A DNA stretch of 64,000 nucleotides from Pseudomonas sp. S35 (lineage in GTDB: Bacteria > Pseudomonadota > Gammaproteobacteria > Pseudomonadales > Pseudomonadaceae). Both the position numbers and the translations under genes were made by a program. The notes beneath the pieces were generated by a model. It worked only from the letters and a program-made list of their open reading frames with translations. It was not told the DNA's origin and did no database searches. The stretch covers positions 5,146,001 through 5,210,000 of the forward strand of contig NZ_CP019431.1 in NCBI RefSeq assembly GCF_009866765.1, read 5' to 3'. Below are positions 47,803 to 60,243 of this stretch, one piece after another. Within the stretch, counting starts at the first letter, position 1; the number at the start of each line of letters is the position of its first letter.

Positions 47803-48450
47803 TCAGCGCCCCGGCTCGTCGTTCCACAGGTATTTATGCAGCTGCAACTGCAAGCGCACGGGCAAATTGTCGGCAACCACCCAGTCGGCCAGGTCGCGTG
47901 CGTTCAGGTCATGGTGGCTGGGGGAGAACAGCACTTCACCGGCGCGGCGATCAAGGCCGTACTGGATCAGCTTGGAGTTGGCCCAGTCGTAATCCTCACG
48001 GGAACAGATGACGAACTTGACCTGATCGTTGGGCGTCAGCAGGTCGATATTCTCGTACAGGTTGCGGTGTGCTTCCTTGGAGCCTGGGGTCTTGAGGTCG
48101 ACCACTCGGCTTACACGCGGGTCTACCGCAGAGATATCCAAGGCGCCGCTGGTTTCCAGGGACACCTCGTAACCGGCGTCACACAACTGCTTGAGCAAAG
48201 GAATGGCGTTGGGCTGGGCCAGGGGTTCGCCACCGGTCACACAGACGTAGCGCGGCCGGTAGCCGGCAACCTGTTCAAGGATGTCTTCGAGGGTACGCAC
48301 GGTGCCGCCACTGAAGGCGTAGGCGCTGTCGCAGTATTGGCAACGCAGGGGACAGCCGGTCAGGCGCACAAATACGGTGGGCAGGCCAGCGGTGCGCGTT
48401 TCACCCTGTAACGAGTAAAAAACTTCGGTGATGCGTAATGTGTCTTGCAT
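47803..48450 (-). CDS. queE: 7-carboxy-7-deazaguanine synthase QueE (radical SAM)
   Basis: A 215-aa radical SAM enzyme with the Cx3Cx2C cluster motif CPLRCQYC and the TGGEP motif ([11 protein letters not shown]). It makes 7-carboxy-7-deazaguanine for queuosine. ATG 48450 (MQDTLRI) was preferred; a GTG at 48459 would add three residues. Confidence 0.95.
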   Translation of the reverse strand: MQDTLRITEVFYSLQGETRTAGLPTVFVRLTGCPLRCQYCDSAYAFSGGTVRTLEDILEQVAGYRPRYVCVTGGEPLAQPNAIPLLKQLCDAGYEVSLETSGALDISAVDPRVSRVVDLKTPGSKEAHRNLYENIDLLTPNDQVKFVICSREDYDWANSKLIQYGLDRRAGEVLFSPSHHDLNARDLADWVVADNLPVRLQLQLHKYLWNDEPGR

Positions 48451-48567
48451 AGTCGCCACGGGCGTAACAGCTAAACAGGCTGTCCGCCTCCGTCAGGCAC
48501 TTCAAGGAACCCCGCCAACGCGTAGGCCCCAGGAAGCGGGTGTCATAAAAGGGCGTGGATTCTAACG

Positions 48568-48594
48568 AAAAAACCCGCGCCAGGCGCGGGTTTC
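48568..48594. terminator. Bidirectional terminator after cpoB
   Basis: AAACCCGCGCC-AGG-CGCGGGTTT hairpin flanked by A and T runs, 21 bp beyond the cpoB stop. It separates the tol-pal-cpoB unit from queE-queC. Confidence 0.9.
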
Positions 48595-48614
48595 TTCTAA
48601 ACGGGCAGCGTCGC

Positions 48615-49439
48615 TTACAAGCGCTGCAGATCCCGTTGAGCCAACTGTGCTGCAGAAGTGCCCGGATATTGGGCAACGACCTGCTGCAGAATGCCTTTGA
48701 CCTTGTCGGCATGACCCAGGCGGCGTTCTACATCAGCGAGTTTGTACAGCGAGTCCGGCACCTTGGCGTGCTTGGGGTACAGCTGGCTGACCTTGGCAAA
48801 TGCCTGGCCTGCCCCCTGCAGATCACCCTTTGCCAGGTTCACCTCACCCAGCCAGTACTGGGCGTTGCCCGCGTACTGGCTGTTTGGGTAACGGCCCAGG
48901 AATGCGGTAAAGGCCTTGCTGGCCTTGTCGAAATCCTTGGCTTTGATCAGGTCGAAGGCTGCATCGTAATACAGCTTTTCCTTCGCCGGATCACCCGGTT
49001 CGCTGCTGGCGGCAGGGGCTGCGGCCCCTGCTGCTGCACCACCGGCAGCGGCGCTTGGCGCGCCACCGGCAGAAGAATTATCAGGAGTAGCGGCAGGTGT
49101 AACACCGGCTCCTATACGTCGATCAAGATCCTGGTAACGCTCCAGGCCTTCTTGCTTGAGCTGACGCACTTCATTCTGCAGAACTTCAATGGTGCCTTGT
49201 TGCTGCGCCAATTGATCCTGCATGCGTTGCAGCTGGTTGAACAGTTCGCCCTGTGCCGAGGGAGCGGACGTAGCCGCCCCCCCAGCATAGGCGCCGTTCG
49301 TGCCATAACCTGCTGGCGGATAGCTGCTCCCGCTATTGTTATAGCCAGAATTGCTATCTTCCACAGGAACCGCAGCCCACACCGCAAGCGGTGCGAAGCT
49401 GAGAGCCAATACAGTTAGAGCACGACGGCACGTTCGCAT
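48615..49439 (-). CDS. cpoB: Cell division coordinator CpoB (YbgF)
   Basis: A 274-aa periplasmic protein: signal peptide ending AVWA, an N-terminal coiled coil (about 65-108), an Ala/Gly/Ser-rich linker, and C-terminal TPR repeats (FLGRYPNSQYAGNAQYWLGE and the following repeat). CpoB binds TolA and PBP1B to coordinate outer-membrane constriction with peptidoglycan synthesis. It follows pal by 7 bp, its usual place. Confidence 0.95.
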   Translation of the reverse strand: MRTCRRALTVLALSFAPLAVWAAVPVEDSNSGYNNSGSSYPPAGYGTNGAYAGGAATSAPSAQGELFNQLQRMQDQLAQQQGTIEVLQNEVRQLKQEGLERYQDLDRRIGAGVTPAATPDNSSAGGAPSAAAGGAAAGAAAPAASSEPGDPAKEKLYYDAAFDLIKAKDFDKASKAFTAFLGRYPNSQYAGNAQYWLGEVNLAKGDLQGAGQAFAKVSQLYPKHAKVPDSLYKLADVERRLGHADKVKGILQQVVAQYPGTSAAQLAQRDLQRL

Positions 49440-49445
49440 GACGAA

Positions 49446-49946
49446 TTACTTACGCAGTTCGACGCGACGGTTTTGAGCCCAGGACTGCTCGTCGTGGCCA
49501 GTAGCAACTGGACGCTCTTTACCGTAGGAAACCAGTTCCAGTTGGCCTGGAGCAACACCTTGCAGTACCAGGTAGCGCTGAACGGCTTTCGCACGACGCT
49601 CGCCCAGTGCCATGTTGTACTCGCGAGTACCACGTTCGTCGGTGTTACCTTCCAGAACAACGCGAGCGCCGTTAGCTTTCAGGTCCTTCGCGTGAACGTC
49701 CAGAGCGCGCATGGCTTCTGGTTTCAGGTCCGAACTGTCGTATTCGAAGTAGAAAGTGGTGATAGCGCGCAGAGCAGCTTCTTCGCTCAGGGAGCCGTCA
49801 ACTGCACCAGTGTTAGCGCCGTAACCAGCGTTTGGATCAACAGCTGCGCCTTCACCGGCATTGTCGCCGCCTTTAGACGAGCAACCAACGGCTACGGACA
49901 GAGCCAGAGCCAGAGCAGCAAACTTACCAAACTTCAGCATTTCCAT
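49446..49946 (-). CDS. pal: Peptidoglycan-associated lipoprotein Pal (OprL)
   Basis: A 166-aa lipoprotein nearly identical to P. aeruginosa OprL: lipobox VGCS (Cys22) and an OmpA-like domain with [12 protein letters not shown] and the peptidoglycan-binding [11 protein letters not shown] segment. Most homologues read GHTDERG; here Asn replaces that His. It anchors the outer membrane to peptidoglycan and binds TolB. Confidence 0.97.
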   Translation of the reverse strand: MEMLKFGKFAALALALSVAVGCSSKGGDNAGEGAAVDPNAGYGANTGAVDGSLSEEAALRAITTFYFEYDSSDLKPEAMRALDVHAKDLKANGARVVLEGNTDERGTREYNMALGERRAKAVQRYLVLQGVAPGQLELVSYGKERPVATGHDEQSWAQNRRVELRK

Positions 49947-50001
49947 CGTGAAACTCCTAATGAACCCCAGTGTGTTAAGTACTTCTTTTTGTAGCGCCGC
50001 G

Positions 50002-51303
50002 TCAGTTCAGGTAAGGGGACCAGGACGGTTCTCTGACTTCGCCTTGAGCGGTAGGAAGCGGGAGCCTTACGCGTCCGTTAATGGACACGAGCATCAAGAC
50101 TCCCCGGCCCTGCTGGCGGGTGGCGTAGATTACCATGGTGCCGTTGGGCGCAACAGTAGCTGACTCATCAAGGTTGGTATCTGTGAGGATTTTTACGGTT
50201 CCGCGCTGCAAATCCTGGGCCGCAACCCGGAAATTAGTGAAACCATCCTGACGGTGAATCATCACCAACGTCTTTTCATCAGCCGAAAGCTTAGGGTTGG
50301 CGTTGTAGTTACCAATAAAGGTCACTCGTTCCGCGCCGCCACCACTAACGCTCGATTTGTAGATTTGTGGCTTGCCGCCCCGGTCAGAGGTGAAATAGAT
50401 GGTTGAACCATCCTTGCCCCAGAACGGTTCAGTGTTGATGCCCGGGCCACTGGTCACGCGGTTGATCTGGCGCGAAGCCATGTTCATCACGTAGATATCC
50501 GGGTTGCCGTCTTTAGACAGTACAAAAGCCAGGCGCGAACCATCCGGCGACCAGGCTGGCGCACCGTTGAGGCCTTCGAAGTTTGTGATCTGCTCACGAC
50601 GGCCAGTATCGATGTGCTGGACGAAGATACGCGGACGCTTCTGTTCGAAAGACACGTAGGCAATACGCTTGCCGTCCGGCGCAAAGCGCGGCGACAGGAT
50701 TGGCTCACGCGATTGCAGCAAGGTCACCGCGCGTGCACCGTCGTAGTCCGAGCGCTGCAAGGTGTAGCGCGTGTTATCCACAGAAAAACGCTCAGCCGTT
50801 ACATAAAGCAGGCGTGTCGAGAACGCCCCCTTGATGCCGGTGAGTTTTTCAAACGACTGGTCCGAGATGTAGTGGGCCATGTCCCGCAGTTGTTCGGTGG
50901 TGCCCGAAACGCTGCCGGTCAGGACCTGCTGCTCGGTCGCGACGTTGAACAAGGTGTATTGGATTTGCAGACGACCGCCGGCCGGCACGATGTTGCCGAC
51001 CATCAGGTACTGCGCGCCCACCGCTTTCCAGTCACGGAACACGACTTCGCTGGCCTGGTTCGGCTGGCTGATCATGTTGCCCTTTGGAATCGGCGCGTAG
51101 TAGCCGGAGTTGCGCAGGTCGTCGCTGACGATCTGGGCCATGTCGTCCGGCAACACGCTGCCGCCCTGCCAACCGAACGGTACAACCGCGATCGGGGTGG
51201 CCCGGTCGCTACCGCTGGTTACCAGGATGTTTTTTTCATCCGCCGCCGCTATCCCTGCCATACAGCAAATAACGACAAGCATTCCTCGAAGAAGGTTTCT
51301 CAC
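50002..51303 (-). CDS. tolB: Tol-Pal system protein TolB
   Basis: A 433-aa periplasmic protein with a signal peptide, an N-terminal domain and a C-terminal six-bladed beta propeller (repeated [19 protein letters not shown] blades). It binds Pal and TolA. The start is GTG 51303, overlapping the tolA stop by four bases (GTGA), indicating coupling. Confidence 0.96.
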   Translation of the reverse strand: MRNLLRGMLVVICCMAGIAAADEKNILVTSGSDRATPIAVVPFGWQGGSVLPDDMAQIVSDDLRNSGYYAPIPKGNMISQPNQASEVVFRDWKAVGAQYLMVGNIVPAGGRLQIQYTLFNVATEQQVLTGSVSGTTEQLRDMAHYISDQSFEKLTGIKGAFSTRLLYVTAERFSVDNTRYTLQRSDYDGARAVTLLQSREPILSPRFAPDGKRIAYVSFEQKRPRIFVQHIDTGRREQITNFEGLNGAPAWSPDGSRLAFVLSKDGNPDIYVMNMASRQINRVTSGPGINTEPFWGKDGSTIYFTSDRGGKPQIYKSSVSGGGAERVTFIGNYNANPKLSADEKTLVMIHRQDGFTNFRVAAQDLQRGTVKILTDTNLDESATVAPNGTMVIYATRQQGRGVLMLVSINGRVRLPLPTAQGEVREPSWSPYLN

Positions 51304-52373
51304 AAGGCTAGATCCTCAGGTGTGAATGTCATCTTGAATGAACGATAGGGAGCGAAGTCGCTTGGTTTCATTCCCTGCATCTCGGTCAACCGGCCAATGT
51401 TCTTGACCGCGGCAACCGCCGAACTGTCGAACGAACCGTCACCACTGGACTTGGCCACACTGACCGAGGTCACCGTACCGTCCGGCAACATGCCGATCTG
51501 CAGCACTACTGTCATGCCTTTGCGTGCCGAAGGTGGACGTGTCCAGCCTTCTGCTGCCCGTGCCCGAATCAGGTCGTCGAAACTGCCCGCGACTTCATCG
51601 CCACGCTCATCGGCCAAGGCTTGCTGACGCTGCGGCGTGTCGGAGAGCAAATCTGCCAAGGCCTGGGCCTTTTTCTCTTCGGCGGATTTGCGCGCTGCTT
51701 CCTGGGCCTTTTTCTTGGTGGCGTCGGCGGCAGCTTTCTTCTTCGCGTCGTCGGCGATTTTCTTCTTCGCCTCGTCTGCTTCAGCTTTTTTCTTGGCGTC
51801 TTCGGCGGCTTTCTTCTTCGCGTCTTCGACAATCTTTTTCTTGGCGTCTTCAGCGGCCTGTTTCTTGGCCTCTTCTTCGGCAGCTTTTTTCGCTTCTTCT
51901 TCAGATTTCTTCTTGGCTATATCAGCCAATTGTTTCTCTTCAGCCTTTTTAGCTTCGGCAGCTTTCTCGGACTTCTTGGCTTCATCAGCCTTTTTCGCCT
52001 CGTCAGCCTTCTTCGCTTCGTCAGCCTTTTTCGATTCCTCGGCCTTTTGAGCCGCCTCTTCTTTCTTTTGTTCCGCAGCAGCCTTCACCGCTTCCTGCTC
52101 GACCTTCTTCTGTTCCATCTGCTCGACTTCAGTCTGGCGCGCAGCCGACTTCTGGGCCTCACCCGCAATCTTCTGATTGGTCTGGGTGGTGGCCTGACTT
52201 TTCGATTTCAGCTGATACAGGGTCGCCTGCACGATCGGCTTGGCTGGCGGCAGGTCCGGGGTCATGGCAAAGCTGACGAACAGCATGCCAAACACCAGGA
52301 CGTGCAGGGCAATTGCCCAGACGCTAGGCCAGAAGTAACTTTCCGAGGCGGACGGCTCTCGCTGTTGCTGCAT
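51300..52373 (-). CDS. tolA: Cell envelope integrity protein TolA
   Basis: A 357-aa inner-membrane protein: one N-terminal TM helix (about residues 15-38), a long Ala/Lys/Glu-rich helical domain II (about 70-245, with repeated KKADEA and AEDAKKK units), and a C-terminal globular domain (about 260-357) that reaches Pal/TolB. Repeats of this composition can vary in length between strains. Its ATG overlaps the tolR stop by one base. Confidence 0.95.
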   Translation of the reverse strand: MQQQREPSASESYFWPSVWAIALHVLVFGMLFVSFAMTPDLPPAKPIVQATLYQLKSKSQATTQTNQKIAGEAQKSAARQTEVEQMEQKKVEQEAVKAAAEQKKEEAAQKAEESKKADEAKKADEAKKADEAKKSEKAAEAKKAEEKQLADIAKKKSEEEAKKAAEEEAKKQAAEDAKKKIVEDAKKKAAEDAKKKAEADEAKKKIADDAKKKAAADATKKKAQEAARKSAEEKKAQALADLLSDTPQRQQALADERGDEVAGSFDDLIRARAAEGWTRPPSARKGMTVVLQIGMLPDGTVTSVSVAKSSGDGSFDSSAVAAVKNIGRLTEMQGMKPSDFAPYRSFKMTFTPEDLAL

Positions 52374-52834
52374 CAGGGCGCCTCGGTAATCAAGCCAACG
52401 TTACCGACGCCGGCCTTCTGCAGCCCGCCCATGGCGCCCATGACGGAGCCATAGTCGACCGACTTGTCACCGCGAATGAACACCTGGGTGTGCTTGCCAC
52501 CTTCGTTACCGGAGCGAATGATCTTGGTCACGGCATCAGTCATCGCCGGCAGGGTCAGGGCCTTGTCCTGCTGCTTCTGAGTGTCGACTTCGCTGCCAAG
52601 GTTCCAATAATAGGTCTTGTCAGCCTTGATCGAGATGGTCAGCACCTGGGTGTTGTTGTCCTGGGGCAAGGCTTCGCTGGAAACCTTGGGCAGATCAACC
52701 TTCACGCCCTGGTTGAGCATCGGCGCGGTCACCATGAAGATCACCAGCAGCACCAGCATCACGTCGATGTAAGGCACTACGTTCATCTCGGCGACCGGCT
52801 TGCGCTTGGTTCGAGCTCGAGTGATTAAAGCCAT
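52373..52834 (-). CDS. tolR: Tol-Pal system protein TolR
   Basis: A 153-aa ExbD/TolR protein with one N-terminal TM helix carrying the proton-path Asp (VVPYIDVMLVLLVIFM) and a periplasmic domain. It forms the motor with TolQ. The gene starts 14 bp after tolQ. Confidence 0.96.
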   Translation of the reverse strand: MALITRARTKRKPVAEMNVVPYIDVMLVLLVIFMVTAPMLNQGVKVDLPKVSSEALPQDNNTQVLTISIKADKTYYWNLGSEVDTQKQQDKALTLPAMTDAVTKIIRSGNEGGKHTQVFIRGDKSVDYGSVMGAMGGLQKAGVGNVGLITEAP

Positions 52835-52848
52835 CGGGGAGTACCTGC

Positions 52849-53544
52849 TTATTCTTCGCTGGTGTGCACTTTACGGTGCAGGATCGCCTGGAATTCATCG
52901 GCGAAGGTGTAGTAACGGCCAATCAGGTTTTCGCCGCGAGCGGCAAAACGGTTGTAGGCGATTACTGCGGGGATAGCGGCGAACAGGCCAATCGCGGTGG
53001 CGATCAGGGCTTCGGCGATACCCGGGGCCACAGTGGCCAAGGTAGCTTGCTGGGCCTGGGCCAGGCCGCGGAAGGAGTTCATGATCCCCCAAACGGTACC
53101 GAACAGGCCGATATACGGGCTGACGGAGCCTACGGTGGCAAGGAACGGCAGGCTTTGCTCAAGCTTCTCTTCTTCGCGGGAGATGGCGACGCGCATGGCG
53201 CGGGCCACGCCTTCCATCACCGCTTCCGGATCAACACCCGGTTGTTGGCGCAGACGGGAGAACTCCTTGAAGCCGGCACGGAAGATCTGCTCGACGCCCG
53301 AGTCCGGGTCCGGGTTGCTGCCGGCCTGGCGATACAGCTTGGACAGGTCGATACCGGACCAGAAGCGCTCTTCAAAGCTCTCCAGGGCACGTCGACCGGC
53401 ACGCAGCAGGTTGCTGCGCTGAAAAATCATGACCCAAGAGGTAACCGATGCGGCTACCAGGATCAGCATCACCAGTTGAACCACAACACTGGCATTGCTG
53501 ACCAGGCTCCACATGGAGGAATGGTCGACGACGGTAGGTTCCAC
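52849..53544 (-). CDS. tolQ: Tol-Pal system protein TolQ
   Basis: A 231-aa MotA/TolQ/ExbB-type proton channel subunit with three TM segments and the conserved GLFGTVWGIMNSF and GIAEALIATAIGLFAAIPAV stretches. The start is GTG 53544, one base after ybgC, matching the family N-terminus MEPTVVDHSSMW. Confidence 0.96.
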   Translation of the reverse strand: MEPTVVDHSSMWSLVSNASVVVQLVMLILVAASVTSWVMIFQRSNLLRAGRRALESFEERFWSGIDLSKLYRQAGSNPDPDSGVEQIFRAGFKEFSRLRQQPGVDPEAVMEGVARAMRVAISREEEKLEQSLPFLATVGSVSPYIGLFGTVWGIMNSFRGLAQAQQATLATVAPGIAEALIATAIGLFAAIPAVIAYNRFAARGENLIGRYYTFADEFQAILHRKVHTSEE

Positions 53545-53545
53545 G

Positions 53546-54001
53546 CTAAATCTCCTGCTTTGATTGTTTACCCGCGCCGCTCACGGCGGCAAAGGCCGCA
53601 CGTAGAGTTTCGGGAATGGCCCGAGGTTTCAAACTGTTGGTGCGCACACACGCCACCAGGAACTGCCCCTCACAGAGCAGCGTTGCATCCGTTGCCCGCC
53701 TGACCTGCTGCTTGAAACGCAGGCTGGCACGGTTCAATTCGATTACTTCAGCGCTGACCAGCAGCTCGTCGTCCAGTCGCGCCGGAGCGTGATAACGCGC
53801 CTCGCTGGAATGCACGACGAATAACAGGTCCTCCCCTGCCAGCTGGGATTGGGCAAAGCCCAGCTCCCGTAGCCGCTCGGTTCGAGCCCGCTCCATGAAC
53901 TTGAGGTAGTTGACGTAATAAACGATGCCGCCAGCATCGGTGTCCTCGTAATAAACGCGACAACGATGTGCGAACGACTGATCCCCGTTTTGCGCGCGCA
54001 T
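53546..54001 (-). CDS. ybgC: Acyl-CoA thioesterase YbgC (hot-dog fold)
   Basis: A 151-aa hot-dog thioesterase of the 4-hydroxybenzoyl-CoA type with the active-site segment [18 protein letters not shown], whose first Asp is catalytic. It opens the tol cluster in most gammaproteobacteria and may act on acyl-ACP or acyl-CoA at the envelope. Confidence 0.94.
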   Translation of the reverse strand: MRAQNGDQSFAHRCRVYYEDTDAGGIVYYVNYLKFMERARTERLRELGFAQSQLAGEDLLFVVHSSEARYHAPARLDDELLVSAEVIELNRASLRFKQQVRRATDATLLCEGQFLVACVRTNSLKPRAIPETLRAAFAAVSGAGKQSKQEI

Positions 54002-54140
54002 ACTCTAGTGCTTACTCCTCAGGTTGCCAATCCGGCTGGGCAACTGTTTTTTCGTTGTACGAAACATTTCTACTGACTGAATGACGACACCAGCCACTAG
54101 GACAGCACAAACCTCGGATAAATCGTCTGGCGTGAAGCTT

Positions 54141-55199
54141 TTAATCGTCCACTGCATCAAGGAATTCGTCTACTACAGGCATCTCGCCCAATCGTGACGG
54201 AATGTTTAACCCGAAGTGCAGATAGGCGTGGCGTGTGACTACTCGCCCCCTCGGGGTACGCATTATGTAACCTTGTTGGATCAGATACGGCTCCAGCACA
54301 TCCTCGATGGTGTGGCGCTCTTCACTGATGGCCGCAGCCAGGCTGTCGACGCCCACCGGGCCACCGTCGAATTTTTCGATCATGGTCAAGAGTAGACGTC
54401 GATCCTGGTGATCGAAGCCATGCTCGTCCACGTCCAACAGGTTCAGGGCCAGGTCAGCCACGGCCTTGGTGATATGCCCCTTGGCCCGCACTTCGGCAAA
54501 ATCACGCACGCGGCGCAACAAACGGTTGGCGATCCGTGGCGTGCCACGGGCCCGGCGCGCAATCTCAAACGCACCTTCCGGGTCCAGCGGCAAGCCGAGG
54601 ATGCTCGCCGAACGACTGACGATCGTCGCCAGGTCCGCCGTGCTATAGAACTCCAGACGTTGAACAATGCCGAAACGGTCTCGCAATGGGTTGGTCAGCA
54701 TGCCCGCACGGGTGGTCGCGCCCACTAGCGTGAACGGCGGCAGGTCGAGCTTGATCGAGCGCGCCGCCGGGCCTTCGCCGATCATGATGTCGAGCTGGAA
54801 GTCTTCCATCGCCGGGTACAGCACTTCCTCGACGATGGGCGACAGCCGGTGGATTTCATCGATAAACAATACGTCGTGAGGTTCAAGGTTGGTCAGCAGC
54901 GCCGCCAAGTCACCTGGACGCTCCAGCACCGGGCCGGAGGTGGACTTGATCGACACGCCCATTTCCTGGGCAATGATGTTGGCCAGGGTGGTTTTACCCA
55001 ACCCCGGCGGGCCGAAGATCAGCGTGTGGTCCAGGGACTCACTGCGCCCGCGCGCGGCCTGGATAAACAACTCCATCTGCTCACGCACGGTGGGCTGGCC
55101 GATGTAGTCGGCCAGGCTCAGGGGGCGGATGGCCCGGTCCTGGACTTCTTCACGGTCACGCGGGCCGGTGGCCGCAATCAGACGGTCAGCTTCTATCAC
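54141..55199 (-). CDS. ruvB: Holliday junction helicase RuvB
   Basis: A 352-aa AAA+ motor: Walker A GPPGLGKT (63-70), Walker [10 protein letters not shown], and a C-terminal winged helix ([17 protein letters not shown]). It drives branch migration with RuvA. The start abuts the ruvA stop. Confidence 0.97.
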   Translation of the reverse strand: MIEADRLIAATGPRDREEVQDRAIRPLSLADYIGQPTVREQMELFIQAARGRSESLDHTLIFGPPGLGKTTLANIIAQEMGVSIKSTSGPVLERPGDLAALLTNLEPHDVLFIDEIHRLSPIVEEVLYPAMEDFQLDIMIGEGPAARSIKLDLPPFTLVGATTRAGMLTNPLRDRFGIVQRLEFYSTADLATIVSRSASILGLPLDPEGAFEIARRARGTPRIANRLLRRVRDFAEVRAKGHITKAVADLALNLLDVDEHGFDHQDRRLLLTMIEKFDGGPVGVDSLAAAISEERHTIEDVLEPYLIQQGYIMRTPRGRVVTRHAYLHFGLNIPSRLGEMPVVDEFLDAVDD

Positions 55200-55811
55200 T
55201 TAAATCATTCCCTTCAGGGCACGGCGGATCATGTCTTCACTGCTCAGGTTCTTGTCCTTGATGGCTGACACCGCCTTGCTGGCTTCCTGCGGCTTGTAGC
55301 CCAGAGAGATCAGCGCGCTGACCGCATCACTTTCGGCGCTCGCCACCTGGCCCGCCGGCATGTCCGGCTGGTTCGGCACCAGGGCGAACATGCTCGGGAC
55401 GACTTCCCAGGCCTTGAAGCGGTCCTTGAGTTCCACCAGCAGGCGCTCGGCGGTTTTCTTGCCGACACCCGGCACCTTGGTCAGGGCCGAAGTGTCCTGG
55501 GCTGAAACAGCCCGCACCAACTCGTCCACTTCCAGGCTCGACATCAACGCCAGCGCCAGTTTCGGCCCTACGCCATTGAGGCGGATCAATTCGCGAAAGA
55601 AGTCGCGGTCGCGCTTGCCAATGAAACCATAGAGCAATTGCGCATCTTCGCGCACCACCAAATGGGTGTGCAGTGTTATCGGCTCACCGACCGATGGTAG
55701 GCGGTACAGGGTGGTCATGGGCACTTCCAGCTCATACCCCAACCCGTTTACATCCAGAATCAGGTGCGGCGGCTGTTTCTCAGCCAGGGTGCCGCGCAAG
55801 CGTCCAATCAC
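55200..55811 (-). CDS. ruvA: Holliday junction DNA helicase subunit RuvA
   Basis: A 203-aa RuvA with the OB fold N-terminus ([20 protein letters not shown]), helix-hairpin-helix motifs ([22 protein letters not shown]) and the C-terminal domain III that contacts RuvB. It is the middle gene of ruvC-ruvA-ruvB. Confidence 0.97.
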   Translation of the reverse strand: MIGRLRGTLAEKQPPHLILDVNGLGYELEVPMTTLYRLPSVGEPITLHTHLVVREDAQLLYGFIGKRDRDFFRELIRLNGVGPKLALALMSSLEVDELVRAVSAQDTSALTKVPGVGKKTAERLLVELKDRFKAWEVVPSMFALVPNQPDMPAGQVASAESDAVSALISLGYKPQEASKAVSAIKDKNLSSEDMIRRALKGMI

Positions 55812-55880
55812 GGTTCAGATCCTTAAAGCTTGAGGGTCAGATCATAGGCCTGACCGGAAAATACGATTGCGCTGATGCTA

Positions 55881-56405
55881 TCAGAGACGCAGGCGCCCGC
55901 CACGACTGCGTGCCGTGCCCAACCCGTGAGGCAACAGGCTTGAACGGGTGTGCGCATGGCAAATGGCAATGGCCAGGGCGTCGGAGGCGTCGATCTGCGG
56001 TTTTGAGGTGAGCTTGAGCATGTGCATGACCATCATCTGCACCTGCTCTTTATTGGCAGCGCCGGTGCCGACCACGGCCTGTTTGACCTGGGTCGCCGTG
56101 TACTCGGCGATTTCCATGCCCTCCTCGGCCCCTGCGACGATGGCAGCGCCACGGGCCTGGCCGAGTTTCAATGCCGAGTCGGCGTTCTTGGCCATGAAGA
56201 CTTTTTCGATGCCCATGGTCACCGGCCCGTAGGTCTGGATCACTTCACGCACGCCGCGATAGACAATCTGCAGGCGCTCAGCCAACTCGCCGGCGCCAGT
56301 GCGGATGCAGCCCGAAGCGACGTAGACGCAGCCGCGCGGGGTGTGTTGCACCACACCAAAACCGGTGATGCGCGAACCGGGGTCGATACCTAGGATTAAA
56401 GTCAT
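55881..56405 (-). CDS. ruvC: Crossover junction endodeoxyribonuclease RuvC
   Basis: A 174-aa RNase H-fold resolvase. Asp8 in [12 protein letters not shown] begins the acidic catalytic set, with Glu in MGIEKVFM and the [12 protein letters not shown] pair near the end. It resolves Holliday junctions. ATG 56405 was chosen over an upstream in-frame extension that would enter the REPIN. Confidence 0.97.
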   Translation of the reverse strand: MTLILGIDPGSRITGFGVVQHTPRGCVYVASGCIRTGAGELAERLQIVYRGVREVIQTYGPVTMGIEKVFMAKNADSALKLGQARGAAIVAGAEEGMEIAEYTATQVKQAVVGTGAANKEQVQMMVMHMLKLTSKPQIDASDALAIAICHAHTRSSLLPHGLGTARSRGGRLRL

Positions 56406-56451
56406 AACGCCTGCGGGTTGGATGAAAACAATTTTGATACAGGGAAAATCC

Positions 56452-56544
56452 AATGTGGGAGGGGGCTTGCTCGCGAAGGCGGTGTATCAGTTCATGCATC
56501 TATAACTGACGCACCGCCTTCGCGAGCAAGCCCGCTCCCACATT
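56452..56544. repeat. REPIN between yebC and ruvC
   Basis: A 93-bp doublet with AATGTGGGAG arms (left GAGGGGGCTTGC, right GAGCGGGCTTGC) and inner TCGCGAAGGCGGTG arms. It is closely similar to the arcB-arcC REPIN. Confidence 0.9.
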
Positions 56545-56561
56545 TTGATCTACATCGTCCT

Positions 56562-57308
56562 TCAGGTGAGCTGCTCGGCTACCGATTCGGGGATGTCGGC
56601 ATTGGAATACACATTCTGCACGTCATCCAGGTCTTCGAGCATATCCAGCAGCTTGAGCACTTTTTGCGCACCATCCAGGTCCAACTCGGCGCTGGTGGTC
56701 GGCAGCATCACGATTTCAGCGTCCGTACCTTTGAAACCGGCAGCCTCGAGCGCGTTACGCACGGCGTAGAAGCTGGCAAACGAGGTAAACACGTCGATCG
56801 AGCCATCGTCATTGGTGACGACGTCGTCGGCATCTGCCTCCATCGCCGCTTCCATCAGCGCATCCTCATCCACACCCGGCGCGAAGGAGATCTGGCCCTT
56901 GCGCTCGAACAGGTAGGCCACCGAACCGTCGGTACCGAGGTTGCCGCCACACTTGCTGAACGCATGGCGCACGGCGGCGGCCGTGCGGTTACGGTTGTCG
57001 GTCATGCACTCGACCATCACCGCCACGCCACCCGGACCGTAGCCCTCGTAGGTCAGCTCGACCATGTCGTCGGTGTCGGCAGCGCCAGCACCACGGGCCA
57101 CGGCGCGGTCGATGATGTCGCGACTCATGTTGGCGCCCAACGCCTTGTCCAACGCCAAACGCAGACGCGGGTTGGAACCCGGGTCACCACCGCCCTGACG
57201 GGCAGCGACGGTCAGCTCGCGGATCCACTTGGTGAAAATCTTGCCTTTCTTGGCATCCTGACGCTCTTTGCGGTGCTTGATGTTCGCCCACTTGGAATGG
57301 CCAGCCAT
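56562..57308 (-). CDS. yebC: YebC/PmpR-family transcriptional regulator or translation factor
   Basis: A 248-aa YebC-type protein (DUF28) with the invariant start [14 protein letters not shown]. In P. aeruginosa, PmpR of this family represses a quinolone-signal promoter; recent work also links YebC to translation of proline-rich motifs. It lies between aspS and ruvC, its usual position. Confidence 0.96.
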   Translation of the reverse strand: MAGHSKWANIKHRKERQDAKKGKIFTKWIRELTVAARQGGGDPGSNPRLRLALDKALGANMSRDIIDRAVARGAGAADTDDMVELTYEGYGPGGVAVMVECMTDNRNRTAAAVRHAFSKCGGNLGTDGSVAYLFERKGQISFAPGVDEDALMEAAMEADADDVVTNDDGSIDVFTSFASFYAVRNALEAAGFKGTDAEIVMLPTTSAELDLDGAQKVLKLLDMLEDLDDVQNVYSNADIPESVAEQLT

Positions 57309-57380
57309 AACACAACTCCGAAATTCTCTAGAAACCTTGATCAATCCCGCCCCAGGCAGGAATTCCCTCTTTTAAACGCA

Positions 57381-57407
57381 AAGGCGCATCCGAAGATGCG
57401 CCTTTTT
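57381..57407. terminator. Terminator between aspS and yebC
   Basis: AAGGCGCATC / GATGCGCCTT with a CGAA loop. The T tract is good on the plus strand and weaker on the minus strand, the direction of aspS, so it may only attenuate aspS-yebC read-through. Confidence 0.75.
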
Positions 57408-57445
57408 GACTGCCTACCACTTTATCGCGCTTTCACGCAGCAGCC

Positions 57446-59221
<1,776 letters not shown>

Positions 59222-59328
59222 GGTCGTGGTTTCACTTCTCGTAATTCGTAATTCGGTGGAGGCCTGCCTCGTCACCGTACATTAAAGCAGGGGACGGATA
59301 ATGCAGGAGCCTGCGCGTAGAGTTCAAC

Positions 59329-59550
59329 TCAGTCTGCTTTGTCGCCGCCCGCCAAGTTCTTCTTCGAGCCGGTCTTGAAGTCGGTCTCGTACCAGCCGCT
59401 GCCGCTCAGGCGGAAGCCTGGCATGGACAACATCTTCTTGAGCTCGGGCGCCTGGCAGGCTGGGCAATCGACCAGCGGCGCTGCGCTGATCTTCTGAATG
59501 GCTTCCAACTGATGACCACAGGAGGCACATTGATAGTCGTACATGGGCAT
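59329..59550 (-). CDS. FmdB-type zinc-ribbon protein
   Basis: A 73-aa protein of the putative regulatory FmdB/CxxC family with two CxxC pairs (Cys8/11, Cys29/32) that should bind one zinc, and a flexible C-terminus (GSGWYETDFKTGSKKN). Function is unknown. It is next to aspS, as in many pseudomonads. Confidence 0.92.
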   Translation of the reverse strand: MPMYDYQCASCGHQLEAIQKISAAPLVDCPACQAPELKKMLSMPGFRLSGSGWYETDFKTGSKKNLAGGDKAD

Positions 59551-59720
59551 GGCGATGTCTCGGCGATCAGATCGTTACTGCGCCACGCCTGCCCCTGAGG
59601 CGAAGCCCAGGCATGCGCAGCAAAGCGCGGGATTATATCTGGTAAATCGAGGCAGCGCAGCCGGCTTTCTGCCCGGAGCCTTGCCCTTCTGCACAGCGGG
59701 CAGGCCCCGGAACCACCGAT

Positions 59721-60062
59721 TCACTCCGCGTCAGGCGAGGCCGCACGGCCTTTTAACAGGTGAACCACGCACACCACCCTCACCAGCCCACTGAAGTTCT
59801 TCACGCCGCCATACCGCAAGTGCACCTCCCGATCGACGTAGGACAGCAACGCACTGACCGAACAGGCATTGAGCCTGGCTATTTCCGTGAGGATGTTCCA
59901 ATAGATCTGCTCCAGACGCAGACAGGTTGAAAAACCATTGAGCCTGACTGATCGGGACAATGGCCTGGCCAGCCCCATATCGAACCCTTTGGAAAACGGA
60001 TCGACCTTTATCTTATGAAAACCGCAGGTTTCCATCACTCCACTACCCACTCCGCATGACAT
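59721..60062 (-). CDS. Ribbon-helix-helix (RHH_4-type) protein
   Basis: A 113-aa protein whose core (SRSVRLNGFSTCLRLEQIYW, then ILTEIARLNACSVSALLSYV and the NFSGLVRV region) fits the RHH_4 pattern: a basic strand followed by two helices. It is probably a DNA-binding regulator. The start is uncertain: ATG 60062 has an AGGTG site, and later ATGs at 60033 and in FDMGLAR would shorten the N-terminus. Its target is unknown. Confidence 0.72.
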   Translation of the reverse strand: MSCGVGSGVMETCGFHKIKVDPFSKGFDMGLARPLSRSVRLNGFSTCLRLEQIYWNILTEIARLNACSVSALLSYVDREVHLRYGGVKNFSGLVRVVCVVHLLKGRAASPDAE

Positions 60063-60243
60063 ACACCTGACACTCCATTGCCAAACACTGGCCCACGGGT
60101 CACTCCCATTGGGCGATGGGCCTATGGAACAGCAGGAGCGCGGGGCACAGCCAGAAGACGCGGAGTTGATGGTTGTAGGACAACGCTAGCAAGCGCGCAG
60201 AAACAGGCGAGCGACGCCAGGGCGGCGCCGCTCAGGCTTGTAC

